64,000 nucleotides of DNA from Carnobacteriaceae bacterium zg-C25. GTDB taxonomy: Bacteria; Bacillota; Bacilli; Lactobacillales; Aerococcaceae. The stretch spans positions 558,001 through 622,000 of the forward strand of contig CP072828.1 of NCBI GenBank assembly GCA_017945845.1. Reading direction: 5' to 3'. The position numbers were made by a program, and so were the translations under genes. Numbering within the stretch: the first letter of the stretch is position 1; each line of letters starts with the position of its first letter. This document shows positions 8,501-16,338 of the stretch, one piece after another. Below the pieces are notes generated by a model, which saw nothing but the letters and a program-made list of their open reading frames with translations, made no database searches and was not told where the DNA came from.

Positions 8501-11069
8501 TTTAGCGGATAAAGAAACGCTCGTTGGACAAAGTTCTAAAAAGATAGATTATCGTCATTTACCGCATTATGATGCAACGCGTGAAATTGCTTATTATAAC
8601 ACTGAAAAACTATTACCGTTTTATAATCGTGAATACATTGTAAAACAAGGGAATAAGATTGAGGCATCAAGCAAATTGTTTGCGACGAAAATTGTTTCAA
8701 TTGTACCAATGAAAGATAATGAAGTGATTGCCAACTTTTATAAAAATAAAGGTAGTATCAATCGTCTTTTATTAAACTATGCAGATGGCAAGGTAGAGTA
8801 TTTAAATGTGATTCCAGGATTAACATTTGCAGATAATACCATTCAAGAATATGGAATCACTGGAACAGAACTACTGTATACGCCAGAGCAATTTATCACA
8901 AGCCCAGCAGAAGTTATCGCAACGGCGATCAAACGCGTTGCAGGATTAACGTACTTCTCAGAAGATGTTTGGAAAGTTACGCAACGTCATCCAGAAAGAG
9001 TAGCGGATAGTCTAAGTTTTGCACCACTTGAAAAATATCAAACGGATGTTTTAGAAGTGCTTTATCTGAAAGATGCCTTTAAAAAAGTGAGTGACCGTGC
9101 TCAAGATATTTTTGAAGCAGCACTTGCTCAAAGTGTGGCAGCAGATTTTACGGCAACACCGTTAAAAGAACAAATGAAAGATTATATGAAAGATAATGCA
9201 GTTGCCATTTTAATAGGGGCTACTTATCTAAATCGTTTATATAATGTTCAATTTGATGAGATGAATGTTGGAGAGCTAGTAACGTTCTATCAAAACTTCT
9301 TTGGTACACAAGTGAACAGTCTTGAATGGCTAGCTAATCTTGGTCGAATGGGCAATAATGAATTGGATATAAAAAACAACCCAGCAACGTATGCAAAATG
9401 GATTGCGCCATTATCTGGGTATGCCAATCTTCGTGATTATTTAAGTGCTTATCGTACACGTTTTACACAACGTAGTGAAAATGATTGGTTTAAATCCGCG
9501 ACAAAAGCGTACATTGTAGAAGTGCCATCGAAAGAGTTACCAAATCAGACGTATTTAGTATATGATCAACTCAATCGAATCGATCATCCACGTATGATTT
9601 TACCACTCTTGAACTTGACGTCAGAAGGTATTTACATCATGAGTAATATGACGACGTTATCGTTTGGTATGTATGATCGTTATATGGATATGTCGCTTAA
9701 AGAAACCGACCCTGATAAATATGCAAGTGAATTAAAACGTGTCAATGCGTTGGTAGATTACTTTGCGCAAACGCAAGTCGATCACTTTGATTTCTGGTAT
9801 CGAATGATTAGACCAGAAGTAAAAGAGCGTCTATACAATCGACGTGATATGCCAATTCCGTCATGGGATGGGTATTCAATTCCGCGATTTGCTGGAAAAC
9901 AAGCGTACTGGATGGAAAGCTTTGGAGAAAACGCATCAAGTCGTATGACTGATTTCTTTGCACCAATTGGAAAATATTATCGTCCAAATGGTTCTGGAGC
10001 GTATGCAACAGGTAGTTTAGTTCACTTTGTAAGTGATAATATGTTGAGTGCTTATGGTCAATCCGTATTTACGCATGAAATGACGCATAACTTGGACGGT
10101 ACGGTATATTTAGGTGGTTATGGACGTAGAGAAAACTTTGGTGCAGAAGTGTATGCGCAAGGTTTGTTACAATCCACAACATCTGCCACAAATCCAATTT
10201 TTGCAATCAATAATAATGTAGACTTTTCAATCGCTGACGGTGGAAAATTTGTAGACAATCGAGTGCATAACTTATCGCCTGAACGCTTCCAAACACCAGC
10301 TGATTTAAAAGAGTATCTTCAAGGTCGTATGGACGTCATTTATACACTTGAAGCTTTGGAAGGGAACGCTTTAGTCAAACTATCTAAAGCAGATCAAGCG
10401 TTGTTCTACAAGAAAATTGAACGCATTAATGACATTGGTGAATCCAGAATTCGTCAAATGAGTGCAGAAGAGTTAGCACCGCTAACTTTAGAAAGTGTTC
10501 ATAACTTGGTGGAAAACGATATTCTGCTTGGTGTGCATTCACTTCATAACAGTCGAGAAAAAATTAGTAAAAATGGTTATGATATCGAGCATTTATTCGC
10601 TGCAAACTATAGTGGTTTAACGAATCCGAATGGGTCTTCCGATACATTAAGTATTAAGCGTTTAAGTAATGAATTACTAGCTGAAACAGGCTATGATGGT
10701 TTTGTTGCGTATGTTTCAAATCAATATCGTGCTGAAGCAAGAGCAGCCGGAGAGGTATTTAATGATGCATACATTCTCAAGAAAATTACAAATCATCAAT
10801 TTTCAGACTTCCACGACTTTAAAAAGGCGATGTATAAACGTCGTTTAGATAATGTTGCGCAGTTGAAACCAATTACATTTACTTACAACCGAAACACTTA
10901 TACCGTAAATGAAGCGACTTTAAATCAATTGATTAATGAAGCGATTCAAGCAGATTTAATGGCGTTAAAAGCCAATAAAGCAACACCAAATCTTCTTGCG
11001 CTTAAAGAAGCCATTTTCAAAGCGTATCTATTAGATACAAACGACTTTAGAACGTCGATTTATCAATAA
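5559..11069 (+). CDS. Zinc metalloprotease, M26 family (ZmpB / IgA1-protease-like), cell-surface
   Basis: 1836 aa with GAAAGGAA before the ATG. In order: a YSIRK-type signal (FSIRKLSVGVASVLLG, residues 11-26); an LPNTG sorting motif unusually near the N-terminus (93-97) followed by two membrane spans (about 103-141), the hallmark layout of streptococcal Zmp/IgA1 proteases; a Pro/Glu-rich wall stalk with a 37-residue repeat (about 290-400); an Ala-rich helical FIVAR-like segment (about 410-495); GLUG-type repeats of the M26 N-terminal domain (about 755-925); and the catalytic zinc site HEMTH (1506-1510) with its third ligand in GAEVYAQ (E1530). In streptococci such enzymes cut IgA1, mucins or other host glycoproteins; the substrate here is unknown. 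No classical C-terminal anchor. All catalytic residues are present. Confidence 0.93.
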   Translation: MKQFYRQVSRFSIRKLSVGVASVLLGMGFVAHTSPEMVHAEESTQSKITYRYVSEAELSEDEKALIVSALPSNQVSGDTTYYMVYRPNAVNTLPNTGEDFSALTAGVGVAFLVCALTFSRKKKTWIVTAFLVTSLGQSVLMPNVSAITNQLFANLTQQYTLTSGTVLPETVREIEGYHFVGYIIQKNDKVDHQVEEKATTAETKETDNTPEVPVLPATPNVDAPTKVVTPTKPDVPTKVMPEVTEKPVTDVITRPTQSEAPKVEKPIESDTTPKPSVPVEEKPEPPKVEAPAESEDKPKPDVPAEEKPETPKIDEKPTAPEPPKVETPAESEDKPKPDVPAEEKPETPKIDEKPTAPEAPKVEAPAESENKPKPDVPAEETPETPEPVTPEPEKKQDVLKGEVLTVTKPVAPLELMVAADKLEKALQKQVDTTQKTPASVATFENAKRNAQQILAQANAKIVDSTASPNAIEQAKRQVEEALRTLEAAEAALENVALTKPTLELQTLEKKEKDKAIRVSYRLTDPDDTFVSATVQIYEKDKLVKTVQLSKTDLAGVDISGLDYYVDYTLKTSFEYTTLSGNARESLPNDRPFVLERKQIELKNLRDLSLYTYRNGVKTKVIGLAEVGSVNDYFASFVSENGKEVQLPIKEIIPQDNGFKVVATHPELVQRNATDEYEADYVFTINRLAPAKNNVYTSFKDLITSMNANPSGMFTLGADLSAGEMETPTTSYVTVPFTGTLNGLHDGKNYTIYDLKAPLFETTATGAALTNLNLANVTIQSPKANVGALVNEATGTQIENVAIEGSITAPYNVAGLVYSAQANTSIRNVDLNMKLTTTATDTEMKSGGVVGRIGNSVMEKVHANVMIDTRVKAEQEFGGIVGVATNNVTVSDIYVEGSLDNKGGGRVGALSGNAGRGVFKRIVSALPVISGSSLNGSGDGINATEVYGVLGKATANVTSRKVSLISEADATEKVKAMGITATLADKETLVGQSSKKIDYRHLPHYDATREIAYYNTEKLLPFYNREYIVKQGNKIEASSKLFATKIVSIVPMKDNEVIANFYKNKGSINRLLLNYADGKVEYLNVIPGLTFADNTIQEYGITGTELLYTPEQFITSPAEVIATAIKRVAGLTYFSEDVWKVTQRHPERVADSLSFAPLEKYQTDVLEVLYLKDAFKKVSDRAQDIFEAALAQSVAADFTATPLKEQMKDYMKDNAVAILIGATYLNRLYNVQFDEMNVGELVTFYQNFFGTQVNSLEWLANLGRMGNNELDIKNNPATYAKWIAPLSGYANLRDYLSAYRTRFTQRSENDWFKSATKAYIVEVPSKELPNQTYLVYDQLNRIDHPRMILPLLNLTSEGIYIMSNMTTLSFGMYDRYMDMSLKETDPDKYASELKRVNALVDYFAQTQVDHFDFWYRMIRPEVKERLYNRRDMPIPSWDGYSIPRFAGKQAYWMESFGENASSRMTDFFAPIGKYYRPNGSGAYATGSLVHFVSDNMLSAYGQSVFTHEMTHNLDGTVYLGGYGRRENFGAEVYAQGLLQSTTSATNPIFAINNNVDFSIADGGKFVDNRVHNLSPERFQTPADLKEYLQGRMDVIYTLEALEGNALVKLSKADQALFYKKIERINDIGESRIRQMSAEELAPLTLESVHNLVENDILLGVHSLHNSREKISKNGYDIEHLFAANYSGLTNPNGSSDTLSIKRLSNELLAETGYDGFVAYVSNQYRAEARAAGEVFNDAYILKKITNHQFSDFHDFKKAMYKRRLDNVAQLKPITFTYNRNTYTVNEATLNQLINEAIQADLMALKANKATPNLLALKEAIFKAYLLDTNDFRTSIYQ
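6434..6700 (+). repeat. 111-bp tandem repeat coding the protease proline-rich stalk
   Basis: Units begin at 6434, 6545 and 6656 (third partial), each coding 37 residues rich in Pro, Glu and Lys. The high nucleotide identity between units suggests recent duplication, and copy number is likely to vary between strains. Confidence 0.8.
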
Positions 11070-11140
11070 AATTAAGGTAATGATGTTTTAATGAATTGGT
11101 TAAAATACTAAAAATGAAATAGAAACCGTATTTTATTTAA

Positions 11141-11181
11141 AAAGGTATTGGTAGCTTCTAAATGATGCTACCAACACCTTT
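11141..11181 (+). terminator. Hairpin after the metalloprotease gene
   Basis: 15-bp stem (one A/C mismatch) at 11141-11155 and 11167-11181, rich in GGTATTGGTAGC / GCTACCAACACC. No T-run follows on the plus strand. It belongs loosely to the GGTGTTGATGGC hairpin family of this window. Confidence 0.5.
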
Positions 11182-11374
11182 AATCGTGGTATGAATACGA
11201 CTTGACGGCTCATTGTAGTATTATTGAAAAAGGGTGCAAATACCATTAAATGCGATGACGTTTAAATAGTCAAAATCGTTTTATGGCAATGTATTTTATA
11301 AAAAAATAGGATACAGCAATTTTGTTGTTGAATCGCTTTACGATTTCACTGATTCATATTTTTTTATAAAATTG

Positions 11375-11403
11375 TTGAGTTTTTGAAATTTAAGTGTTAT
11401 AGT
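11375..11403 (+). promoter_or_regulatory. Promoter of the T-box transporter operon
   Basis: TTGAGT (11375-11380), 17-bp spacer, extended -10 TGTTATAGT with TATAGT at 11398-11403. The 11182-11374 stretch upstream shows no gene or clear element. Confidence 0.5.
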
Positions 11404-11409
11404 GATTAC

Positions 11410-11685
11410 AAGTTAATAACAAATCGATGAATAAGAGAGTAAATTAATTGGGTATCCCAGCGAGATAGGGCAGAGTGTAAGCCTATTGTGACTGATTAGT
11501 TGAACCGCCCTTATGAGATAAGTGAGTGAACCTTGTAGTAGCTTGCTTCGCTGTCTGAGCGTTATCAAATTGAGTGAATCAGAAATTATGATGTAATTTC
11601 TTGTTAACTAGAGTGGTACCGCGGGTTTATGAAATCATGACTCGTCTCTAAATGCTTTTATAAGTATTTAGAGACGAGTTTTTTT
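11410..11685 (+). ncRNA. T-box leader, specifier read as CGC (Arg)
   Basis: Contains the T-box core AGAGTGGTACCGCG (11610-11623) and a 15-bp terminator (11641-11655 / 11664-11678, one mismatch) with seven T residues. In Stem I, AATTAATT pairs with GATTAGTT above the specifier loop, and ATAAG pairs with CTTAT below it. The loop's 3' side is GAA-C-CGC-C (11502-11509). Using the spacing of the Val T-box at 36.7 kb (GAA-G-GTA-G before valS), the codon here is CGC (11506-11508), arginine. Uncharged tRNA-Arg would therefore induce the downstream ABC transporter. T-box identity is certain; the codon frame is an inference. Confidence 0.9.
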
Positions 11686-11718
11686 GTTGATTAACAAAAA
11701 GTGAAAGGTGGAAATAAA

Positions 11719-12429
11719 ATGGTAAATTTAATGGCTATAGCAGTGGACTTTAAAAAATTAGGTCCATGGTTGCCGTCGTTTTTAGAAGGAACAATTGTGA
11801 CAATTACACTATCCTTTTTAACGGTATTATTAGGGACGATTATAGGACTTTTTGCAACAATTATGCAACAATCGGAAAAGAAATGGATTCGCATGATTGC
11901 CAATGCGTACATACAAATCATTCGTGGAACACCAATGTTATTACAACTATTTTTATGGTTGTATGGTTTGCCACTATTTGGGTTGACAATTCCAACTATT
12001 GAATCATTTGGTAGCGTCTACGGTTCAAGAGAATTTTTAACTGCCGTTATTGCGTTATCCGTCAATTCAGGTGCGTACATTTGTGAAATATTTAGGGGCG
12101 GATTGGAAGCCATTGATAAAGGACAAATGGAAGCCGGTCGTGCTTTAGGATTAAGCCGACGCGAAACGCTATTTTCCATTATCATTCCTCAAGCGACACG
12201 TGTTGTGTTGCCCGGTTTAGGAAATGAGTTCATTACGATGATTAAGGAATCGTCGATTGTTTCAACAATTGGTGTATTTGATGTGATGTATGTCCAAAAT
12301 ATTGTAAAAGCGGCGACATATTCTATTTTTGAACCGTTAGTATTGATTGGGGTCATTTATTTCGTGTTAACATTTGCCCTAACCAAATTAATGAAGTACG
12401 CAGAAAAGAGGTTAAGTGTTTATGATTAA
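11719..12429 (+). CDS. Polar amino-acid ABC transporter permease (arginine-type)
   Basis: 236 aa from ATG 11719 (AAAGGTGG upstream; the GTG at 11701 is not favoured). HisM/GlnP-type permease: a start with [21 protein letters not shown], the signature [20 protein letters not shown], the EAA loop [22 protein letters not shown] and about five membrane spans. It forms the membrane channel with the ATPase that follows (8-bp overlap). Being behind an Arg-type T-box, it probably imports arginine or a related basic amino acid when charged tRNA-Arg is short. Transport class is clear from sequence; the substrate rests on the specifier reading. Confidence 0.88.
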   Translation: MVNLMAIAVDFKKLGPWLPSFLEGTIVTITLSFLTVLLGTIIGLFATIMQQSEKKWIRMIANAYIQIIRGTPMLLQLFLWLYGLPLFGLTIPTIESFGSVYGSREFLTAVIALSVNSGAYICEIFRGGLEAIDKGQMEAGRALGLSRRETLFSIIIPQATRVVLPGLGNEFITMIKESSIVSTIGVFDVMYVQNIVKAATYSIFEPLVLIGVIYFVLTFALTKLMKYAEKRLSVYD

Positions 12430-13156
12430 AGTCAATCATTTAAAAAAATCTTATGGCGAGTTAAACGTCTTAAAAGGAATTGATTTACAAATTGAACAAG
12501 GCGAGGTTGTGGCTTTAATTGGCCCGTCCGGTTCTGGTAAATCAACGTTAATTCGTTGCTTAAATTTAATGGAATCGCCAACTAGTGGGGAAGTTTTGTT
12601 TAAGGATGTGTTATTGAACGATACGAAAATTGGTGAGGACAAAGTCAATCAATTGCGTCAGTCAATTGGTATGGTATTTCAGCATTTTAATTTGTTTCCG
12701 CATTTAACAGTGGAAGAAAACATTACTTTAGCGCCCGTAAAATTAAACAAACTATCAAAAACACAAGCCAAAGAAAAAGCGGCGAACTTATTAAAAAAAG
12801 TAGGCTTATTGGATAAAAAAGATGTTTATCCAGCCAAATTGTCCGGAGGACAAAAACAAAGGGTTGCCATTGCCAGAGCATTAGCAATGGAACCAGAAGT
12901 GATGTTGTTTGATGAACCAACATCGGCACTCGATCCGGAAATGGTCAAAGAGGTGCTAAATGTTATTCAATCACTGGCACAAGACGGCATGACAATTGTT
13001 ATTGTGACACACGAGATGAACTTTGCTAAACGAGTCGCTTCACGCGTAGTGTTTTTAGCAGATGGCCAAATTGTTGAACAAGGAACGGCAGAACAAATTT
13101 TTAATGCACCACAACACAACAGAACAAAACAGTTTTTAGATCAAATCAATTATTAG
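12422..13156 (+). CDS. Polar amino-acid ABC transporter ATPase (ArtP/GlnQ type)
   Basis: 244 aa from ATG 12422, overlapping the permease end by 8 bp. All nucleotide-binding motifs are intact: Walker [10 protein letters not shown] (about 34-42), Q-loop [10 protein letters not shown], signature [15 protein letters not shown], Walker [15 protein letters not shown] and the H-loop VTHEM. Length and motifs match GlnQ/ArtP-type ATPases that energise polar amino-acid importers. It acts as a cytosolic dimer on the permease encoded upstream, and is co-transcribed under the T-box. Confidence 0.92.
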   Translation: MIKVNHLKKSYGELNVLKGIDLQIEQGEVVALIGPSGSGKSTLIRCLNLMESPTSGEVLFKDVLLNDTKIGEDKVNQLRQSIGMVFQHFNLFPHLTVEENITLAPVKLNKLSKTQAKEKAANLLKKVGLLDKKDVYPAKLSGGQKQRVAIARALAMEPEVMLFDEPTSALDPEMVKEVLNVIQSLAQDGMTIVIVTHEMNFAKRVASRVVFLADGQIVEQGTAEQIFNAPQHNRTKQFLDQINY

Positions 13157-13179
13157 AATTTTGAAAGGGAAAAGAGACC

Positions 13180-14031
13180 ATGAAAAAATTCATGACGTTA
13201 TGTTTAGTATTGTTATTCGGTTATGTGATTTTCTCACTCAATTCAAAACCGCCAGAGAATCATTTAACGAAAATTAAAGAAAGAGGAAAATTGGTCGTAG
13301 GGACTTCGCCAGATTTTCCACCACGTGAATTTTATATCATTAATGACAAAGGTGAAAAAGAAATTGTTGGTAGTGATATTGCATTATCTAAAGCGATTGC
13401 TGATAAGCTTGGGGTAAAATTAGAATTTGTGACGACCGATTTTAATGGTGTAATTGCCAATCTACAAACAGGAACGATTGATTTAGGTATTTCAGGTTTG
13501 TCATGGACAAAAGCTAGAGAATCGGTTATGGATTTCTCGACTGGTTATGCGCAAGAAACAGGGGATAATGGGTATCAAGGGCTATTAGTGAGTAAAGCAA
13601 CCGCTGATAAATTTAAAACATTAGACGAATTAAAAGCGGCTAATTTGACCATTGGCGCACAAGGCGGTTCGATTCAATATGAGTTAGCGTTACAAATCAC
13701 AAAACCAAGTAGTTTGAAGCAATACGGAACATTAGATGCAGCCGTATTAGCGTTAAATGCTGGTGATATTAAAGCGATGGTTGTTTCAACGACTTCCGCA
13801 GAACCATTAATTGAAGCGTTTGATAATTTAACGATTTTACCACGTGATGTGTTTGACTTGGATCCTGAAAATAAATATGCAACGAATGTAATTGGCGTGC
13901 CGAAAAACTATGACAATACAGAGTTGTTAGCCATTATCAATGAAATTATTGAAACGGCGATTAAAGACGGCACCATGGAAAAATGGGAAGCAGAAGCCAA
14001 AGAATTATCAACTAAAGCGTTGGAAGAATAG
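13180..14031 (+). CDS. Amino-acid ABC transporter substrate-binding protein, membrane-anchored
   Basis: 283-aa SBP_bac_3-type receptor. The ligand-binding fold is visible: GKLVVGTSPDFPPREFY, VGSDIALSKAIADKLGVKLEFV, NLQTGTIDLGISGLSWTKAR and IGAQGGSIQYE. The N-terminus (residues 1-19) is a hydrophobic segment followed by LNSKPPEN with no lipobox cysteine, so it is probably held by an uncleaved signal anchor rather than as a lipoprotein, which is unusual for a Gram-positive binding protein. It completes the three-gene transporter behind the T-box; arginine is the inferred ligand. Confidence 0.87.
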   Translation: MKKFMTLCLVLLFGYVIFSLNSKPPENHLTKIKERGKLVVGTSPDFPPREFYIINDKGEKEIVGSDIALSKAIADKLGVKLEFVTTDFNGVIANLQTGTIDLGISGLSWTKARESVMDFSTGYAQETGDNGYQGLLVSKATADKFKTLDELKAANLTIGAQGGSIQYELALQITKPSSLKQYGTLDAAVLALNAGDIKAMVVSTTSAEPLIEAFDNLTILPRDVFDLDPENKYATNVIGVPKNYDNTELLAIINEIIETAIKDGTMEKWEAEAKELSTKALEE

Positions 14032-14115
14032 GAATAAAACAGTAACAGATGTAGAAAATAAACTCGTTTAATACGTGTTTTGAAAACAATAGTGCTACTG
14101 TATCGTACAAAAATT

Positions 14116-14143
14116 AGGGTTGACGGCTCATGCCATCAACCCT
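14116..14143. repeat. 28-bp hairpin, GGTTGATGGC family
   Basis: AGGGTTGACGGC / GCCATCAACCCT (one mismatch), loop TCAT, then seven A residues. Near copy of the hairpin at 561-588. Its left arm resembles the start of the hairpin region in the 70-bp elements (AGGGTTGATGACTCAT). Confidence 0.55.
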
Positions 14144-14177
14144 AAAAAAATATGCACGACATTAGTTTTCAAATATA

Positions 14178-14219
14178 TTGAAGCGTTTTCATTATAGGTG
14201 TATAATACATTGGGGGGGG
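14178..14219 (+). promoter_or_regulatory. Promoter with cre-like site and G8 tract
   Basis: TTGAAG (14178-14183), 17-bp spacer, TATAAT (14201-14206). TTGAAGCGTTTTCA (14178-14191) matches the cre consensus TGWAANCGNTNWCA at all but two positions and covers the -35. A run of eight G (14212-14219) sits at the expected transcription start, which is odd in this AT-rich DNA. Confidence 0.5.
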
Positions 14220-14269
14220 AGAACCAAAACGTATTTTGACGAAATATTTATTAGAAAGGGGAGAACGAC

Positions 14270-14923
14270 ATGAATACAATTTCAAAAGCGACTGATTTAA
14301 ATCAAAAAAATACTTATTTAGAAACAGTGATGATTGAAAATAAAGGTCAAATTTTAAACAGAAATGATATTAACTGTTCTTTTAACAATCCGTTATCTGC
14401 AACGAATAAAATGCAAATAGGGTTTATCTATTTATGCATTCCAATTATTGTTGCGACAATGATATATGTGATGGTGTATTCAAATCCATTAAGTTGGTTG
14501 TATGGTTTATTATCAGGGGTAATGGTTTATACGCTTTTTGTATACGCCTATCCAATTCCTTTAGATAGCGTGTTTCAAGAATGGGTGATTACCAATGACA
14601 ATATATTATTTTCTAAACAACAAGTACCATCTGCTATAATGTTACCATTTTATGTAGTGGCTAAAAAAGCAAATTCAAAAATTGAATTAAATGACATTGC
14701 AAATGTGTATTTGAGTTCTAAATCAAATGGAACTCGTATGGAAAATAGTTTTTCATTTGGAACGTGGTCACCAAAAATGAATCCATTTTTACAAAACGAA
14801 TATGATTTAACGATAAAAGAAAAAGATGGTGCAATGATTGAACTACGCACTAAAAATTCTGATTTAATGTTACAAACAATCGTAACGTTTTTAAACGCGC
14901 ATATAGCCGTTGAAATAAAATAA
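14270..14923 (+). CDS. Unrecognised membrane protein, two spans
   Basis: 217 aa with a GAAAGGGGAG ribosome site. About 50 polar residues are followed by two adjacent hydrophobic spans (about 45-67 and 72-92) and a soluble C-terminal half containing EWVITNDNILFSKQQVPS and a long stretch of beta-rich character, reminiscent of bacterial PH-like domains, though no specific motif is convincing. I do not recognise the family. It is transcribed alone from a strong promoter carrying a cre-like site and a G8 tract, and ends at a good terminator. Its neighbour downstream is another unrecognised membrane protein. Confidence 0.6.
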   Translation: MNTISKATDLNQKNTYLETVMIENKGQILNRNDINCSFNNPLSATNKMQIGFIYLCIPIIVATMIYVMVYSNPLSWLYGLLSGVMVYTLFVYAYPIPLDSVFQEWVITNDNILFSKQQVPSAIMLPFYVVAKKANSKIELNDIANVYLSSKSNGTRMENSFSFGTWSPKMNPFLQNEYDLTIKEKDGAMIELRTKNSDLMLQTIVTFLNAHIAVEIK

Positions 14924-14937
14924 TCTAGTTAACAATG

Positions 14938-14974
14938 AGTGTTGATGACTTAAAAAAAGTTATCAACACTTTTT
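14938..14974 (+). terminator. Terminator after the two-span membrane protein
   Basis: 14-bp near-perfect stem AGTGTTGATGACTT (14938-14951) / AAGTTATCAACACT (14957-14970), then TTTT. Sequence belongs to the GGTGTTGATGGC hairpin family. Confidence 0.75.
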
Positions 14975-15078
14975 GATAGGGTCTATCGTTAAATGAAATA
15001 CGCTCTATGTTATAATCACTAGTGAAAAGGTAGCGTATGATTTTGAACGTCGAAAATTAAAAAAGGGGAGGTAAACGC

Positions 15079-16083
15079 ATGCCAAAAATGATACTGTCAA
15101 TTTGGATAATCTTTTTATCTGTATATATTCCGCTAGTTAATGCTCTCGATTACATTTCAAGCTTTTTTTATACGTTACTCATACTGTATGTCATCTATGT
15201 GGTATCCACTCTTTTGCATCTATTCATCAATGTAAGAAAGCTAAACTGTAAATATATCGTTGTATACCCGTTTACGTTTCATAAAAAATTAGAATGTCAT
15301 CCAATCCGATTGTTGTATTATCCAGAGATGGTACGTGATACGATACCCGTCAATTTAATTTATCAATTAAAAACAGTGAATTCAGAAACGATTTTATATC
15401 AGCAGTTAAATAAACTACGCTTATCTCGAGAATTGTCCAGATATGTTGCGACCTGTTTGATACTTTATAGCATTAATAGTTATGTTTTTACGATTCCACT
15501 ATGGTCATGTGGTGTCATGTGCATCGCATTGTTTGTCCAATCTTATTTTGGAAATCATACGATATGGATAGGCAATAGTGCCGTTATTCATTATAAAAAA
15601 TATTTTGAATTGGTGTTATCAAAACATTATATTAGCGATGTAGATGTTAATGTTTTTAGAGTATTTTTAGCGAATAACTATAAACGAATCAATACCACTA
15701 TTTTGCTAAAAATAATGTTGAATTATTGTGTGGCTTTAAAAAACAATCCAATCAAGGAAAGTGATGAGCAACTTATTCAAGAAATTGTTGATGAGTTATC
15801 GGAAACCATTTATCGACACGGCGTGGAAAATTTTATGTTATTCAATTATGTGATATTTTCAATCGGTTTTTTAGGTGTTGAAAAAAGCGAGAAATTGATA
15901 GCCACATCCAAACAAGGTGTCTATTCATTAAAAAGTGATTTGTCTGAACTCAATCATTCCGGTATATTCAGTCGTCAGAATACAAAAATGGATAAATTTT
16001 TAACGTTTTTGAATACAAAAAATAAAAATGATTTGAAAATGAGTGATTATATATTTAATTTTCCGAAAATATTTAATGCCTAA
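15079..16083 (+). CDS. Unrecognised multi-span membrane protein
   Basis: 334 aa, GGGGAGG before the ATG. Two N-terminal spans (about 5-25 and 28-52), a pair near 130-155, and a hydrophilic C-terminal third with a helical segment around ESDEQLIQEIVDELSETIYRHG and a further hydrophobic stretch FMLFNYVIFSIGFLGV. Between spans 2 and 3 is a cytosolic stretch starting NVRKLNCKYIVV. I do not recognise the family. The promoter has TATAAT near 15011. AT-rich, lysine/asparagine-rich coding sequence beside surface-protein genes points to an accessory gene. No function is proposed. Confidence 0.55.
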   Translation: MPKMILSIWIIFLSVYIPLVNALDYISSFFYTLLILYVIYVVSTLLHLFINVRKLNCKYIVVYPFTFHKKLECHPIRLLYYPEMVRDTIPVNLIYQLKTVNSETILYQQLNKLRLSRELSRYVATCLILYSINSYVFTIPLWSCGVMCIALFVQSYFGNHTIWIGNSAVIHYKKYFELVLSKHYISDVDVNVFRVFLANNYKRINTTILLKIMLNYCVALKNNPIKESDEQLIQEIVDELSETIYRHGVENFMLFNYVIFSIGFLGVEKSEKLIATSKQGVYSLKSDLSELNHSGIFSRQNTKMDKFLTFLNTKNKNDLKMSDYIFNFPKIFNA

Positions 16084-16234
16084 TCCAATCGGGTGTATCC
16101 ATATTAAAAAACGGGAATAAATAATAGCAACTTTGATTCTTATCAAGAAGGTTGGATAAAAGTCAAAAATTTTATCAGCTTAAAGTGAAGGCATACCGTT
16201 TAGATTTTTACGCACTATGCTGGTAAATGTTTTG

Positions 16235-16246
16235 TTAAGCGCTTAA
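16235..16246. promoter_or_regulatory. Palindrome upstream of the two-repeat surface protein
   Basis: Perfect 12-bp palindrome TTAAGCGCTTAA, inside TGTTAAGCGCTTAAAC. It resembles a cre site with an extra base pair in each arm. Possible operator; no more can be said. Confidence 0.3.
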
Positions 16247-16338
16247 ACGACTACGTCCTAACATTAGATAAATCGCCTAAATAATTTTAAAGTATCTCAT
16301 TTTATGTTAAAATGAAATGAAATAGAAAGGGGATTCAT

